In this document: in pieces, positions 1 through 7,905 of the stretch
Numbering within the stretch: the first letter of the stretch is position 1
Layout of the letters: each line of letters begins with the position of its first letter
Assembly: GCF_025165795.1 (NCBI RefSeq)
Contig: NZ_JAJAGO010000025.1
Coordinates: forward strand, 1-39,617
DNA length: 39,617 nt
Direction: 5' to 3'
DNA from: Streptomyces gossypii
GTDB taxonomy: Bacteria; Actinomycetota; Actinomycetes; Streptomycetales; Streptomycetaceae
Notes under the pieces: generated by a model
Databases searched by the model: none
Seen by the model: only the letters and a program-made list of their open reading frames with translations
Told to the model about the DNA's origin: nothing
Translations under genes and position numbers: made by a program

Positions 1-193
1 AATCCGACTGTTCACAGCGTCCTCGCTGTCTTTTGTACTTCAAAGGAACCACCACTCCCGGCCTGGAGGCCGGAAGCAGGGGTATCAACATTTGGCGTTG
101 ACTTTTGGCACGCTGTTGAGTTCTCAAAGAACGGACGCTTCCTTTGGTTACCGTCTCCGGCACCCTCCGGGCTTTCCCTTCGGTACTTCGTGT
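1..193 (-). promoter_or_regulatory. rRNA operon leader (upstream of 16S rRNA)
   Basis: Read on the minus strand, this stretch has the typical Streptomyces pre-16S leader: an element around 108-135 containing 'gagaactcaacagcgtgcc', then a 'gttgataccccc'-like segment, 'ggttcctttga', and finally 'acagcgaggacgctgt' just before the edge. Two hairpins are visible: 14-29 (6-bp stem, loop tcct) and 58-73 (6-bp stem, loop tgga). The 16S gene itself should start a short way beyond position 1. Recognition is from memory of Streptomyces rRNA leaders; no rRNA sequence proper is inside the window. Confidence 0.8.
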
Positions 194-198
194 TCACC

Positions 199-204
199 AC
201 TCTA
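199..204 (-). promoter_or_regulatory. Candidate rRNA operon promoter, -10 box TAGAGT
   Basis: Minus-strand TAGAGT at 204-199 lies in the context 'actctgctagagt', the usual setting just upstream of the Streptomyces rRNA leader. No good TTGACA-like -35 is visible at 16-18 bp, which is common for streptomycete rRNA promoters. Further promoters are likely in 205-308 but I could not pick them out. Confidence 0.5.
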
Positions 205-308
205 GCAGAGTATTTCCGGCCCAAATTCCGGTCCGAATTTCTCTCCAGCTGGGAAATCCCGTGCAAGTCTGCGCGGGTTCCCGTTGCGGTGGAGCCGTAA
301 ACGTACTG

Positions 309-346
309 GAGCGGGGTGCCCCGATGCAAATCGTGGTGCCCCGCTC
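309..346 (-). terminator. Terminator hairpin after rnj
   Basis: A 17-bp stem (309-325 with 330-346) closes a GCAA loop, with one mismatch and two G-U pairs. It begins 20 bases beyond the rnj stop codon. There is no T-run, as is usual for streptomycete terminators. It separates rnj from the downstream rRNA operon promoter. Confidence 0.7.
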
Positions 347-366
347 CCGTCATGTCCTCGCCGGAC

Positions 367-2052
367 TCAGACCTCGACGACCACCGGCAGGATCATCGGA
401 CGCCTCCGGTAGGTGTCCGAGACCCACTTGCCCACGGAACGCCGTACCAGTTGCTGGAGTTGATGCGGCTCGCAGATCCCGTCCTGGGCCGATCGGGCAA
501 GCGCCTCGTCGATCCGCGGCAGGACGGCGGCGAAGTCCGCCTCGTCGATGCCGGAGCCCCTCGACTGGATGTAGGGCCCGCCGACGATCTTCCCCGTGCT
601 GCTGTCCACGACCACGAAGACGGAGATGATGCCCTCGTCTCCCAGAATCCGCCGGTCCTTGAGCGAGGACTCCGTGACGTCTCCGACGGACAGGCCGTCG
701 ACATAGACGTACCCGGCCTGCACCTTGCCCACGATCTTGGCCTTGCCCTTCACCAAGTCCACGACCACGCCGTCCTCGGCGATGACCACCCGGTCCTTCG
801 GCACCCCGGTCAGCGCGCCCAGCTCGGCGTTCGCCCGCAGATGGCGCCACTCTCCATGCACCGGCATCAGGTTTCTGGGCTGGCAGATGTTGTAGAAGTA
901 CAGCAGCTCGCCGGCGGAAGCGTGCCCGGAGACATGGACCTTGGCATTGCCCTTGTGCACGACGTTGGCGCCCCAGCGGGTCAGCCCGTTGATCACCCGG
1001 TAGACCGCGTTCTCGTTTCCGGGGATCAGGGAGGACGCGAGGATCACCGTGTCACCCGGGACGATGCGGATCTGGTGGTCGCGATTGGCCATGCGCGACA
1101 GGGCCGCCATCGGTTCGCCCTGCGAGCCGGTGCAGACGAGCACCACCTCGTCATCAGGAAGGTCGTCGAGCGTCTTCACGTCGACGACGAGCCCGCCGGG
1201 GACCTTCAGATAGCCGAGTTCGCGCGCGATGCCCATGTTCCGCACCATCGAGCGGCCGACGAAAGCCACCCGGCGCCCGTGCTCGTGCGCGGCATCCAGG
1301 ATCTGCTGGATCCGGTGCACGTGGGAGGCGAAGCTGGCCACGATGATGCGCTTCTGGGCACTTCCGAACACCTGGCGCAGCACCTGGGAGATGTCCCGCT
1401 CGGGCGGGACGAAGCCCGGCACCTCGGAGTTCGTCGAGTCGGAGAGCAGCAGGTCGATGCCCTCTTCGCCCAGACGAGCGAAAGCGCGCAGGTCGGTCAG
1501 CCGCCCGTCCAGGGGCAGCTGGTCCATCTTGAAGTCGCCGGTATGCACAACCATCCCGGCGGGGGTGCGGATGGCCACCGCCAACGCGTCGGGAATGGAG
1601 TGATTGACCGCGACGAATTCGCAGTCGAACGGCCCGATGCGCTCCCGGTGGTCTTCACGGACCTCCAGGGTGTACGGCCGGATGCGGTGCTCCTGCAGCT
1701 TCGCCTCGATCAGGGCGAGGGTCAGCTTGGAACCGATCAGCGGAATGTCAGGCTTCTCGCGCAGCAGAAACGGCACACCACCGATGTGGTCCTCGTGGCC
1801 GTGGGTGAGCACGATGCCTTCGATATCGTCAAGGCGGTCCCGGACCGAAGTGAAGTCGGGCAGGATCAGGTCGATACCGGGCTGCTCCTCTTCGGGGAAG
1901 AGAACGCCGCAGTCGACGATCAGCAGGCGGCCGGCGTATTCGAAGACCGTCATGTTGCGGCCGATCTCCCCCAGGCCACCGAGCGGGGTGACCCGCAGGC
2001 CGCCCTCGGGGAGTTTTGGCGGCGGGCCGAGCTCCGGATGCGGATGACTCAA
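367..2052 (-). CDS. rnj: Ribonuclease J (5'-3' exo/endoribonuclease)
   Basis: A 561-residue metallo-beta-lactamase/beta-CASP nuclease that matures and degrades RNA in the cytoplasm. The zinc-binding motif HGHEDH is at residues 84-89. Further family blocks include VHTGDFKMDQ, SDSTN, GNENAVYRVINGL and HVSGHA, followed by the C-terminal domain found in full-length RNase J. The frame starts with TTG at 2052, preceded by a purine-rich GGAGAG about five bases upstream; the first residues MSHPHPEL match the streptomycete family as I recall it. It lies 106 bases downstream of dapA with a hairpin between, so it may be read both from dapA and from its own promoter. It ends 20 bases before a strong terminator. 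Length and motifs are complete. The call is secure; the TTG start is likely but not certain. Confidence 0.97.
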   Translation of the reverse strand: MSHPHPELGPPPKLPEGGLRVTPLGGLGEIGRNMTVFEYAGRLLIVDCGVLFPEEEQPGIDLILPDFTSVRDRLDDIEGIVLTHGHEDHIGGVPFLLREKPDIPLIGSKLTLALIEAKLQEHRIRPYTLEVREDHRERIGPFDCEFVAVNHSIPDALAVAIRTPAGMVVHTGDFKMDQLPLDGRLTDLRAFARLGEEGIDLLLSDSTNSEVPGFVPPERDISQVLRQVFGSAQKRIIVASFASHVHRIQQILDAAHEHGRRVAFVGRSMVRNMGIARELGYLKVPGGLVVDVKTLDDLPDDEVVLVCTGSQGEPMAALSRMANRDHQIRIVPGDTVILASSLIPGNENAVYRVINGLTRWGANVVHKGNAKVHVSGHASAGELLYFYNICQPRNLMPVHGEWRHLRANAELGALTGVPKDRVVIAEDGVVVDLVKGKAKIVGKVQAGYVYVDGLSVGDVTESSLKDRRILGDEGIISVFVVVDSSTGKIVGGPYIQSRGSGIDEADFAAVLPRIDEALARSAQDGICEPHQLQQLVRRSVGKWVSDTYRRRPMILPVVVEV

Positions 2053-2068
2053 AAGACTCTCCTCACCA

Positions 2069-2105
2069 CGCGCGCCACGCGCCCGGGGAGGACACGTGGC
2101 GCGCG
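2069..2105 (-). terminator. Intergenic hairpin between dapA and rnj
   Basis: An 11-bp perfect inverted repeat (2069-2079 with 2095-2105, arm cgcgcgccacg) lies between the dapA stop at 2159 and the rnj start at 2052. It has no T-run. It could be a partial terminator, an mRNA-stabilising stem for dapA, or a processing site setting rnj levels. It ends 17 bases before the rnj start, so it may also influence rnj translation. Confidence 0.5.
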
Positions 2106-2158
2106 CGACAATCGTTCACTTGCTGTTGTTGGGCTGTATGTAGTTATGAAGTCTGTGG

Positions 2159-3058
2159 TCAGAGCTGTACTCCACCGGCGGCCAGATCGCGCTTGAGCTG
2201 CTCGGTCTCCTCCGAAGACAGCTCGACCAGCGGCATCCGGAGCGGCCCGGCGGGCAGCCCCTTGAGCGTCAGCGCGGCCTTCGTCGTGATGACGCCCTGG
2301 GTGCGGAACATGCCGGTGAAGACCGGCAGAAGCTGCTGATGGATCTCGGTGGCCTTGACGACATCGCCGCTGACATGGGCTTCCAGCATGGCCCGCAGTT
2401 CGGGGGCGACCAGGTGCCCCACCACCGAGACATACCCGATCGCGCCGACCGACAGCAGAGGCAGGTTCAGCATGTCGTCCCCGCTGTACCAGGCAAGGCC
2501 GCTGGTGGCGATGGCCCAGCTCGCGCGGCCGAGGTCGCCCTTCGCGTCCTTGTTCGCGACGATGCGCGGGTGTTCCGCGAGCCGGACGAGCGTCTCGGTA
2601 TTGATCGGGACACCGCTGCGGCCGGGGATGTCGTAAAGCATCACGGGCAGGTCCGTGGCGTCCGCGATCGCGCGGAAGTGCCGGTAGAGACCCTCCTGCG
2701 GAGGCTTGCTGTAATACGGCGTCACCGCGAGGAGGCCGTGCGCGCCCGCCTCGGCGGCATCGCGTGCCAGCCGGAGGCTGTGCGCGGTGTCGTTCGTACC
2801 GGCTCCTGCCACCACATGCGCGCGGTCACCGACTGCCTCCACCACGGCCTCCACGAGGCGGGATTTCTCACCGTCGCTCGTGGTCGGGGATTCGCCGGTG
2901 GTGCCGTTGACGATCAGCCCGTCGTTGCCGGCGTCCACCAGGTGGGCGGCGAGCCGCTGCGCGCCGTCGAGATCAAGAGCGCCGTCCGCGGTGAACGGCG
3001 TGACCATCGCGGTCAGGACCCGCCCGAAGGGCGTCTGCGGTGTGGAGGTCGGAGCCAT
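2159..3058 (-). CDS. dapA: 4-hydroxy-tetrahydrodipicolinate synthase
   Basis: A 299-residue class I aldolase of the lysine and meso-diaminopimelate pathway. It condenses pyruvate with aspartate semialdehyde in the cytoplasm, feeding peptidoglycan synthesis. Visible motifs: GTTGESPT at 52-59, Tyr142 in YDIPGRSG, and the Schiff-base lysine Lys170 in NKDAKGD. I chose the ATG at 3058 because the protein then begins MAPTSTPQ, as I recall for streptomycete DapA. A GTG at 3067 would add three residues, and neither start has a strong Shine-Dalgarno sequence. It lies downstream of thyX behind a strong hairpin and upstream of rnj. dapB, the next enzyme of the pathway, is about 2.5 kb away in a different unit. 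Confidence 0.96.
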   Translation of the reverse strand: MAPTSTPQTPFGRVLTAMVTPFTADGALDLDGAQRLAAHLVDAGNDGLIVNGTTGESPTTSDGEKSRLVEAVVEAVGDRAHVVAGAGTNDTAHSLRLARDAAEAGAHGLLAVTPYYSKPPQEGLYRHFRAIADATDLPVMLYDIPGRSGVPINTETLVRLAEHPRIVANKDAKGDLGRASWAIATSGLAWYSGDDMLNLPLLSVGAIGYVSVVGHLVAPELRAMLEAHVSGDVVKATEIHQQLLPVFTGMFRTQGVITTKAALTLKGLPAGPLRMPLVELSSEETEQLKRDLAAGGVQL

Positions 3059-3118
3059 GGGTCCCACGCTACTCGCAGCCAGTGGTTGGTCGCTGCGTCG
3101 GGGCGCTCATCCACGGAG

Positions 3119-3156
3119 CCCGGCACTGCCTGCTCGGGGGTTCAGGCAGTGCCGGG
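3119..3156 (-). terminator. Strong terminator hairpin after thyX
   Basis: A perfect 14-bp stem (3119-3132 with 3143-3156, arm cccggcactgcctg) has a 10-base loop. It lies 74 bases past the thyX stop and 60 bases before dapA. T residues follow on the plus strand only, so it may work in both directions. It suggests that dapA has its own promoter between 3059 and 3118, which I could not define. Confidence 0.72.
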
Positions 3157-3229
3157 TCCGTTTATTCAGCCTAGATGAACTTCGCTAAATATCGCAATAC
3201 GGACACCATAAAAGAAGTGCGCCACCCGA

Positions 3230-3979
3230 CTACGGAGCCACCCGCCCGTTGGCGTTGAAGGCCGCGTACGTCAGCGGCATCAGCTTCGCCCACCGGGCCT
3301 CCATCAGCTCGCCGACCATCTCGATCTCGCGCTGCGGGAAGGAAGGCACCCTGGCCTGCTCGTGCTGGGTGCGCAGGGCCAGGAAGTGCATCAGTGAGCG
3401 TGCGTTGCAGGTGGCGTACATCGTGGAGTACAGGCCGACCGGCAGCACCGCACGGGCCACCTCCCTGGCGACTCCGGCGGCCAGCATCTCCTGATAGGTC
3501 TCGTACGACCGCTTATACGAATCAGTCATGGCCCGGCCCACCACCTCCTGCTGGGCCTGGGTGCCCTCGACGAAGACGTACTTGCCGGGCCGGCCCTGCT
3601 GGACCAGTTTGCGGGCCGCGTCCGGCACGTAGAAGACCGGTTCGAGCTGACGGTAGCGGCCCGACTCCTCGTTGTACGACCAGCCGGCGCGGTGGCGGTG
3701 GAACTCGCGGAAGACGAAGAGCGGGGCGCTGATGAGGAAGGTCATGGAGTTGTGCTCGAACGGGCTGCCGTGCCGGTCCCGCATCAGGTAGTTGATCAGT
3801 CCCTTGGACCGCTCCGGGTCCTTCTCCAGCTCTTGCAGGGACTGCTCTCCGGCGGTGGAGACCCGGGCAGCCCACAGCACGTCGGTGTCGGCGGCGCTGT
3901 GCTTCACCAGCTCCACGGTCATGTCGCTGCGGAAACGGGGGGCGTCGGGGGTGTTGTCCGGGGCGTCTGCTCGGGTCAC
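3230..3979 (-). CDS. thyX: Flavin-dependent thymidylate synthase ThyX
   Basis: A 249-residue FAD-dependent enzyme that methylates dUMP to dTMP using methylenetetrahydrofolate and NADPH. The signature RHRAGWSYNEESGRY is present with RHR at 95-97. The serine of ESGRY comes after eight intervening residues, one more than the textbook RHRx7S. Further blocks: RDRHGSPFEH, LPVGLYSTMYATCNARSLMHFL and PSFPQREIE. The longest frame begins at a GTG at 4006 with no ribosome binding site. I prefer the GTG at 3979, preceded by GGAAGGAA about seven bases upstream, which also matches the usual family length. It diverges from the small membrane gene at 4148. It is monocistronic or weakly coupled to dapA, because a strong hairpin follows. 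Confidence 0.96.
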   Translation of the reverse strand: MTRADAPDNTPDAPRFRSDMTVELVKHSAADTDVLWAARVSTAGEQSLQELEKDPERSKGLINYLMRDRHGSPFEHNSMTFLISAPLFVFREFHRHRAGWSYNEESGRYRQLEPVFYVPDAARKLVQQGRPGKYVFVEGTQAQQEVVGRAMTDSYKRSYETYQEMLAAGVAREVARAVLPVGLYSTMYATCNARSLMHFLALRTQHEQARVPSFPQREIEMVGELMEARWAKLMPLTYAAFNANGRVAP

Positions 3980-4018
3980 CGGTGGTTCCTTCCAGTACGT
4001 GCTCACCAGGGCGGCTTC

Positions 4019-4024
4019 ACCCTA
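4019..4024 (-). promoter_or_regulatory. Candidate thyX -10 box TAGGGT
   Basis: Minus-strand TAGGGT at 4024-4019 lies about 40 bases before the preferred thyX start, giving a leader of roughly 33 bases. It fits the TAG(A/G)(G)T type of streptomycete -10 box. No good -35 is visible at 16-18 bp; GGAATC lies 18 bp upstream. Confidence 0.33.
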
Positions 4025-4147
4025 CGGGCCGCCACCGACACTGATTCCAGGACCATTGCCAAATGCGGGCACTTCGGAGGAGGTGCGGACGTTCCCCCTG
4101 GGACAGCTGAGGACGATCCGCAGTAAACAATCACAGGAGTCACACCC

Positions 4148-4390
4148 ATGTTCCGCCGCCGCGGGGAGCCCGTGCCGTTCACCTTCGTCGCCGAAGCCGA
4201 CCGCTTCCGCAGCAATGTCGCCCCTCCTCCCCCACCACGACACGATCGCCGGCAGCTGGCGGGGAACGCCCTGCTCGGGCTCACCATCGTCTCCGCCCTG
4301 GTCGGGGCTCTGCTGCTGGGGCTTCCAGCACTCGATCCGGAGCAGCAGCCCTCCGGCAGCAACCAGTCGAACAGCGCCGAGGGGCGCTGA
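4148..4390 (+). CDS. Small single-span membrane protein of unknown function
   Basis: An 80-residue protein that I do not recognise as a named family. It has a basic N-terminus (MFRRRGEP), a run of five prolines at about 26-30, one clear transmembrane helix at about 39-60 (rich in Leu, Gly and Ala), and a short hydrophilic tail of Gln, Ser and Asn. The predicted topology is N-terminus in the cytoplasm. The ATG at 4148 has GGAG about eight bases upstream. It diverges from thyX and precedes another small membrane gene at 4492 in the same direction. An imperfect hairpin with accgg/ccggt arms at about 4401-4423 may end its transcript. Function unknown. Confidence 0.78.
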   Translation: MFRRRGEPVPFTFVAEADRFRSNVAPPPPPRHDRRQLAGNALLGLTIVSALVGALLLGLPALDPEQQPSGSNQSNSAEGR

Positions 4391-4491
4391 CACACCCAAC
4401 CGGGCCCCAGGGGTGGCCGGTCCTCACCTGCCTCGCTAATCTCACCGGGCACAGACTCACCAGCTCACCAGCCCGTGATCGAGGACCCGCC

Positions 4492-5070
4492 GTGCCCCTG
4501 ACCTTCCTGACGGCCGACCGTGACCAGGCCGATCCGGCCGCAGAACCCGCACTTCCGTTCGAGGAACGTAACCAATGGCGCCGGCCCTACCGGCCGGGCC
4601 CTTGGCGGGTGGCAGGCTCCGCGCTGCTCCTGCTGATGGCGTCGTATCTGCTGATCTCTGCGATGATCATCGCGTTCGCGGGCGAGCTGCCCGGCGCCGG
4701 AGCCTGCGCCGGAGCGGCCGGAGCGGTGATCGTGCTCGCGCTGCGCCTGCTCCGCGTCGGCGTCTGGGTCAGCGCACACGGCCTGCGGCAGGTGGGCGTC
4801 CTGCGGACCGTGACGCTGCGCTGGCACCAGGTCGCCGCCGTACGGACCGCGCAGCAGCCGGTGCGCTGGCTGGGGCTGCCACGCACCGTTCAGGGGCAGG
4901 CGCTGCTGATCATCCGCGCTACGGGAGGCGGCGGAAGCGCTGCCGAAGGACGGGCGCTGCGCACTCTGCTCACGGACCACAACGCCGATTTCCTGACGCG
5001 CCCCGGGGCATTCGACCGTGCGGCGGACGTCATAGAGGCGTGGACCGCCGAGTCCCGGGGAAACCGCTAG
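4492..5070 (+). CDS. PH-like domain membrane protein
   Basis: A 192-residue protein with two hydrophobic helices (about 40-63 and 67-83). A soluble C-terminal half then resembles a bacterial PH-like membrane protein: LRLLRVGVWVSAHGLRQVGVLRTVTLRWHQVAAVR is the typical strand-rich start. Such proteins are widespread in actinobacteria and their role is unknown. The GTG at 4492 has GAGGA about six bases upstream. The stop TAG at 5068-5070 overlaps the stop of the convergent gene by four bases through a CTAG palindrome. The family assignment rests on pattern only. Confidence 0.83.
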   Translation: MPLTFLTADRDQADPAAEPALPFEERNQWRRPYRPGPWRVAGSALLLLMASYLLISAMIIAFAGELPGAGACAGAAGAVIVLALRLLRVGVWVSAHGLRQVGVLRTVTLRWHQVAAVRTAQQPVRWLGLPRTVQGQALLIIRATGGGGSAAEGRALRTLLTDHNADFLTRPGAFDRAADVIEAWTAESRGNR

Positions 5071-5519
5071 CGGGTCTCGCTCTCCCTGTCGCGAAGGGAG
5101 ATGGCGCGCTGCATCGCCTTCCGGGCTCGCACCGTGTCCCGTGCGTCGTGGTACGCGACGGCGAGCCGGAACCAGTTGCGCCACTCCCCCGGCAGCGCCT
5201 CCGTCTCGGCGCGCCGCTTCGCGAACACCGCGTCGGCCGAGTCCCGGTCGATACGGCCGCCCGCGGTCCGCTTCAGTTCGTCGACGGGCAGCCCGCCCTC
5301 GGCCTCCAGCTCCCGCGCCAGCCGGTTGGCGCTGCGGGCGAAGCGGGTGGTGTGCCAGAGGAACCACATACCGATGAACGGCAGGACCAGGACCGCCGCT
5401 CCGAAGACGACGGTGACGGCGGTGCCCTGCTTGATGAGGAGCACTCCCCGGCTGCCGACCAGGAGGAAGTAGACGACCAGGACGGCGGCCAGGGTGAAGT
5501 AGGTCAGGCGGGCGCGCAT
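5067..5519 (-). CDS. Two-span membrane protein with TPR-like tail
   Basis: A 150-residue protein. Two transmembrane helices at about 6-24 and 34-53 are followed by a charged helical tail. The segment WRNWFRLAVAYHDARDTVRARKAMQRAI looks like a single tetratricopeptide-type helix pair. The ATG at 5519 lies one base after the dapB stop (TGA C ATG), so translation is very probably coupled to dapB. A longer frame with an upstream start at 5585 would run inside dapB and is rejected. It is convergent with the PH-like gene, sharing a CTAG at the two stops. It is often found next to dapB in streptomycetes, as I recall; the function is not known. Confidence 0.84.
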   Translation of the reverse strand: MRARLTYFTLAAVLVVYFLLVGSRGVLLIKQGTAVTVVFGAAVLVLPFIGMWFLWHTTRFARSANRLARELEAEGGLPVDELKRTAGGRIDRDSADAVFAKRRAETEALPGEWRNWFRLAVAYHDARDTVRARKAMQRAISLRDRESETR

Positions 5520-5520
5520 G

Positions 5521-6333
5521 TCAGCTGCCCTGCTCCGCACCGGACGCTCCGGCAGAACCGGCTGGGGCGGCTGGGGCCTCGTCATCGAACAGGAAGTGCT
5601 CCAGGCCCATGGTCAGACCGGGTGCCGAGATGATCCGGCGGACGCCGAGCAGCACTCCCGGCATGAACGAACCGCGGTTCATCGAGTCGTGCCGGATGGT
5701 GAACACCTCTCCCTCGTCACCGAAGAGGACCTCCTGGTGGGCAACGAGCCCGCGCAGGCGCACCGCGTGTACGGGGACACCGTCCACGTCGGCGCCCCGC
5801 GCTCCGTCGAGGGCGGTGCTGGTGGCGTCGGGCTGCGGAGCACAGCCCGCGGACCTCCGGGCCTCGGCGATGAGCTGCGCGGTGCGTACGGCCGTACCGC
5901 TGGGCGCGTCGGCCTTGTGGGGGTGATGCAGTTCGACGACCTCGACCGACTCGAAGAATCGCGCGGCCTGCTGGGCGAACCGCATGGTCAGGACGGCCCC
6001 GATACCGAAGTTGGGCGCGATGAGCACACCCGTTCCGGGTGAGGCGGCCAACTTGTCCCGCAGCCGGTCGAGGCGTTCCCCGGACCAGCCGGTGGTGCCG
6101 ACCACGCCGTGGATCCCGTGCCCCACACAGAACTCCAGGTTCTTCAGCACGGAATCCGGGTGTGTGAGATCGATGGCTACCTGGGTGTCCGTGCTGGTCA
6201 ACGTGTCAAGGCTGTCGCCCCGTCCGAGGGCGGCGGTCAGTTCCATGTCAGCGGCGGCTTCCACCGCTTTGACGGCCTCGGAACCCATACGTCCGCGGGC
6301 GCCCAGAACGGCTACCCGGATTCGGTTGCTCAT
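5521..6333 (-). CDS. dapB: 4-hydroxy-tetrahydrodipicolinate reductase
   Basis: A 270-residue NAD(P)H-dependent reductase, the second step of the diaminopimelate branch after DapA. The N-terminal Rossmann fold has GARGRMGS at 11-18. The substrate-binding and catalytic block ELHHPHKADAPSGTA is at about 134-148, with His136, His137 and Lys140. The ATG at 6333 is preceded by GAGAGGAG seven bases upstream, which decides the start against a longer frame reaching 6399. It lies downstream of the M16 protease behind a GC-rich hairpin and is directly followed by a small membrane gene. The C-terminal tail (about 20 residues of Ala, Gly, Pro and Ser) is longer than in E. coli DapB. Confidence 0.97.
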   Translation of the reverse strand: MSNRIRVAVLGARGRMGSEAVKAVEAAADMELTAALGRGDSLDTLTSTDTQVAIDLTHPDSVLKNLEFCVGHGIHGVVGTTGWSGERLDRLRDKLAASPGTGVLIAPNFGIGAVLTMRFAQQAARFFESVEVVELHHPHKADAPSGTAVRTAQLIAEARRSAGCAPQPDATSTALDGARGADVDGVPVHAVRLRGLVAHQEVLFGDEGEVFTIRHDSMNRGSFMPGVLLGVRRIISAPGLTMGLEHFLFDDEAPAAPAGSAGASGAEQGS

Positions 6334-6362
6334 CCGGAGTCTCCTCTCACTCCTGGTACCTG

Positions 6363-6390
6363 CCGCCCGCGGCACACGCGCCGCGGGCGG
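6363..6390 (-). terminator. GC-rich hairpin between M16 protease and dapB
   Basis: An 11-bp stem (6363-6373 with 6380-6390) with a 6-base loop lies about 130 bases past the protease stop and 30 bases before dapB. It probably ends most of the rpsO-pnp-protease transcript, though it is close enough to the dapB start to act as an attenuator. No T-run. I saw no gene in the rest of 6391-6522. Confidence 0.52.
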
Positions 6391-6522
6391 GTGGTGCACT
6401 GCTGCGCCGAGGCGAGCACCGCGGCGCGGGCTGCCTCGCTGACTTCCGGGGTGTCCGCGGGCGTCCGCCGTGGGCCTCGCACAACCCCGGCACCCTGGGC
6501 GTCCCGCCGCTGCGGATCCCGT

Positions 6523-7905
6523 TCAGGCGACCGCCTCGTGCAGGTGGGATGCCTGGCGATCGGTGAGCGGGCCGATGGCGGAGAGCGACGGACGGCTGCC
6601 AAGCACGTCGCGCGCCACGGTGCGGATGTCGTCCGGCGTGACCGCCGCAATCCGGGCCAGCATGTCGTCGACCGACATCTGCTCGCCCCAGCACAGCTCG
6701 CTCTTGCCGATCCGGTGCATCAGTGCGCCCGTGTCCTCGAGCCCGAGGACCGTGGACCCGGACAGCTGTCCGATCGCCCGCCGCACCTCTTCGTCCGTCA
6801 GTCCGTGCTGCACTACGCGGTCGAGTTCTTCTCGGCAGATCTTCAGCACGTCGGGTACCTGGCTCGGGCGGCAGCCCGCGTACACCCCGAACAGTCCGCA
6901 GTCCGCGAAGCCGGAGGTGTAGGAGTAGGTGCTGTAGGCGAGGCCGCGCTTCTCCCTGATCTCCTGGAAGAGGCGCGAGCTCATGCCGCCGCCGAGGGCC
7001 GCGCTCAGCACGCCGAGGGGCCAGCGGCGCTCGTCATGACGCGACACGCCGGGCATGCCGAGCACCACATGGGCCTGCTCCGTGCTCCTGTCCAGTACCT
7101 CGACACGGCCCGCGGAACGTATGGAACGGGTGCCTGAGCGCGGGCCCACCGGCTCGCCGCCGTTCCCGCCGGACAGCGCACCCGCCCGGTCGAAGGCGGC
7201 GCGGACCTGCTCGACGACCGTCTCGTGGTCGATGTTTCCCGCGGCGGCGACGACGAGGTGGGTGGGGTCGTAGTGCTTCCGGTAGAAGCGGGTGATGCGG
7301 TCGCGGGTCAGGGCATTGACGGTGTCCACGGTGCCCAGGACGGGGCGCCCGAGCGGCGTGTCCCCCAGCATGGTGTGCGCGAACAGGTCGTGGACGCTGT
7401 CGCCCGGGTCATCCTCGGTCATGGCGATCTCCTCGAGGATGACACCGCGCTCGGCGTCCACCTCCGCAGGGTCGATGACCGATCCGGTGAGCATGTCGCA
7501 GACGACATCGATGGCGAGCGGCAGATCGGTGTCCAGCACGCGCGCGTAGTAGCAGGTGAACTCCTTGGCGGTGAAGGCGTTCATCTCACCGCCGACGGCG
7601 TCGACAGCCGCCGAGATGTCGAGCGCGGTACGCCGGCGGGTTCCCTTGAACAGCAGGTGCTCGAGGTAGTGGGTGGCGCCGTTCAGCGAGGGGCGCTCGT
7701 CGCGGGAGCCGACATGGGCCCAGATGCCGAAGGTGACCGAGCGGACGGTGGGCACAGATTCCGTGATGACCCGCAGGCCGCCGGGGAGGACCGTCTTACG
7801 GACGGTGTCCGTGCCGTCCGCGCTTCCCGGGAGCGTCTTGGTACGGGCGACGGCCCGCCCCTCCGAAATGGTGGGGCGGGCCGTCGCACGGGGCGTACGC
7901 GTCAC
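6523..7905 (-). CDS. M16 family zinc metallopeptidase (processing-peptidase type)
   Basis: A 460-residue peptidase with the inverted zinc motif HYLEH at 79-83 and a third zinc ligand glutamate at 159 (ERGVILEEIAM). It also has the GGEMNAFTAKE and EIREKRGLAYSTYSYTSGFADCGLF blocks typical of the mitochondrial-processing-peptidase-like actinobacterial M16 group. It probably works as a dimer in the cytoplasm; natural substrates are unknown. Its GTG start overlaps the pnp stop (GTGA), so translation is coupled to pnp. This pnp-protease pairing is conserved in streptomycetes, as I recall. All catalytic residues are present, so it should be an active peptidase. Confidence 0.93.
   Translation of the reverse strand: MTRTPRATARPTISEGRAVARTKTLPGSADGTDTVRKTVLPGGLRVITESVPTVRSVTFGIWAHVGSRDERPSLNGATHYLEHLLFKGTRRRTALDISAAVDAVGGEMNAFTAKEFTCYYARVLDTDLPLAIDVVCDMLTGSVIDPAEVDAERGVILEEIAMTEDDPGDSVHDLFAHTMLGDTPLGRPVLGTVDTVNALTRDRITRFYRKHYDPTHLVVAAAGNIDHETVVEQVRAAFDRAGALSGGNGGEPVGPRSGTRSIRSAGRVEVLDRSTEQAHVVLGMPGVSRHDERRWPLGVLSAALGGGMSSRLFQEIREKRGLAYSTYSYTSGFADCGLFGVYAGCRPSQVPDVLKICREELDRVVQHGLTDEEVRRAIGQLSGSTVLGLEDTGALMHRIGKSELCWGEQMSVDDMLARIAAVTPDDIRTVARDVLGSRPSLSAIGPLTDRQASHLHEAVA

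Noticed and set aside
12..353. Minus-strand open frame across the left edge
   Set aside because: It runs through the rRNA leader, promoter and rnj terminator, and its product is arginine-rich with no family likeness.
316..2196. Long plus-strand open frame antisense to rnj
   Set aside because: Typical high-GC shadow frame; the opposite strand holds a full-length RNase J with all motifs.
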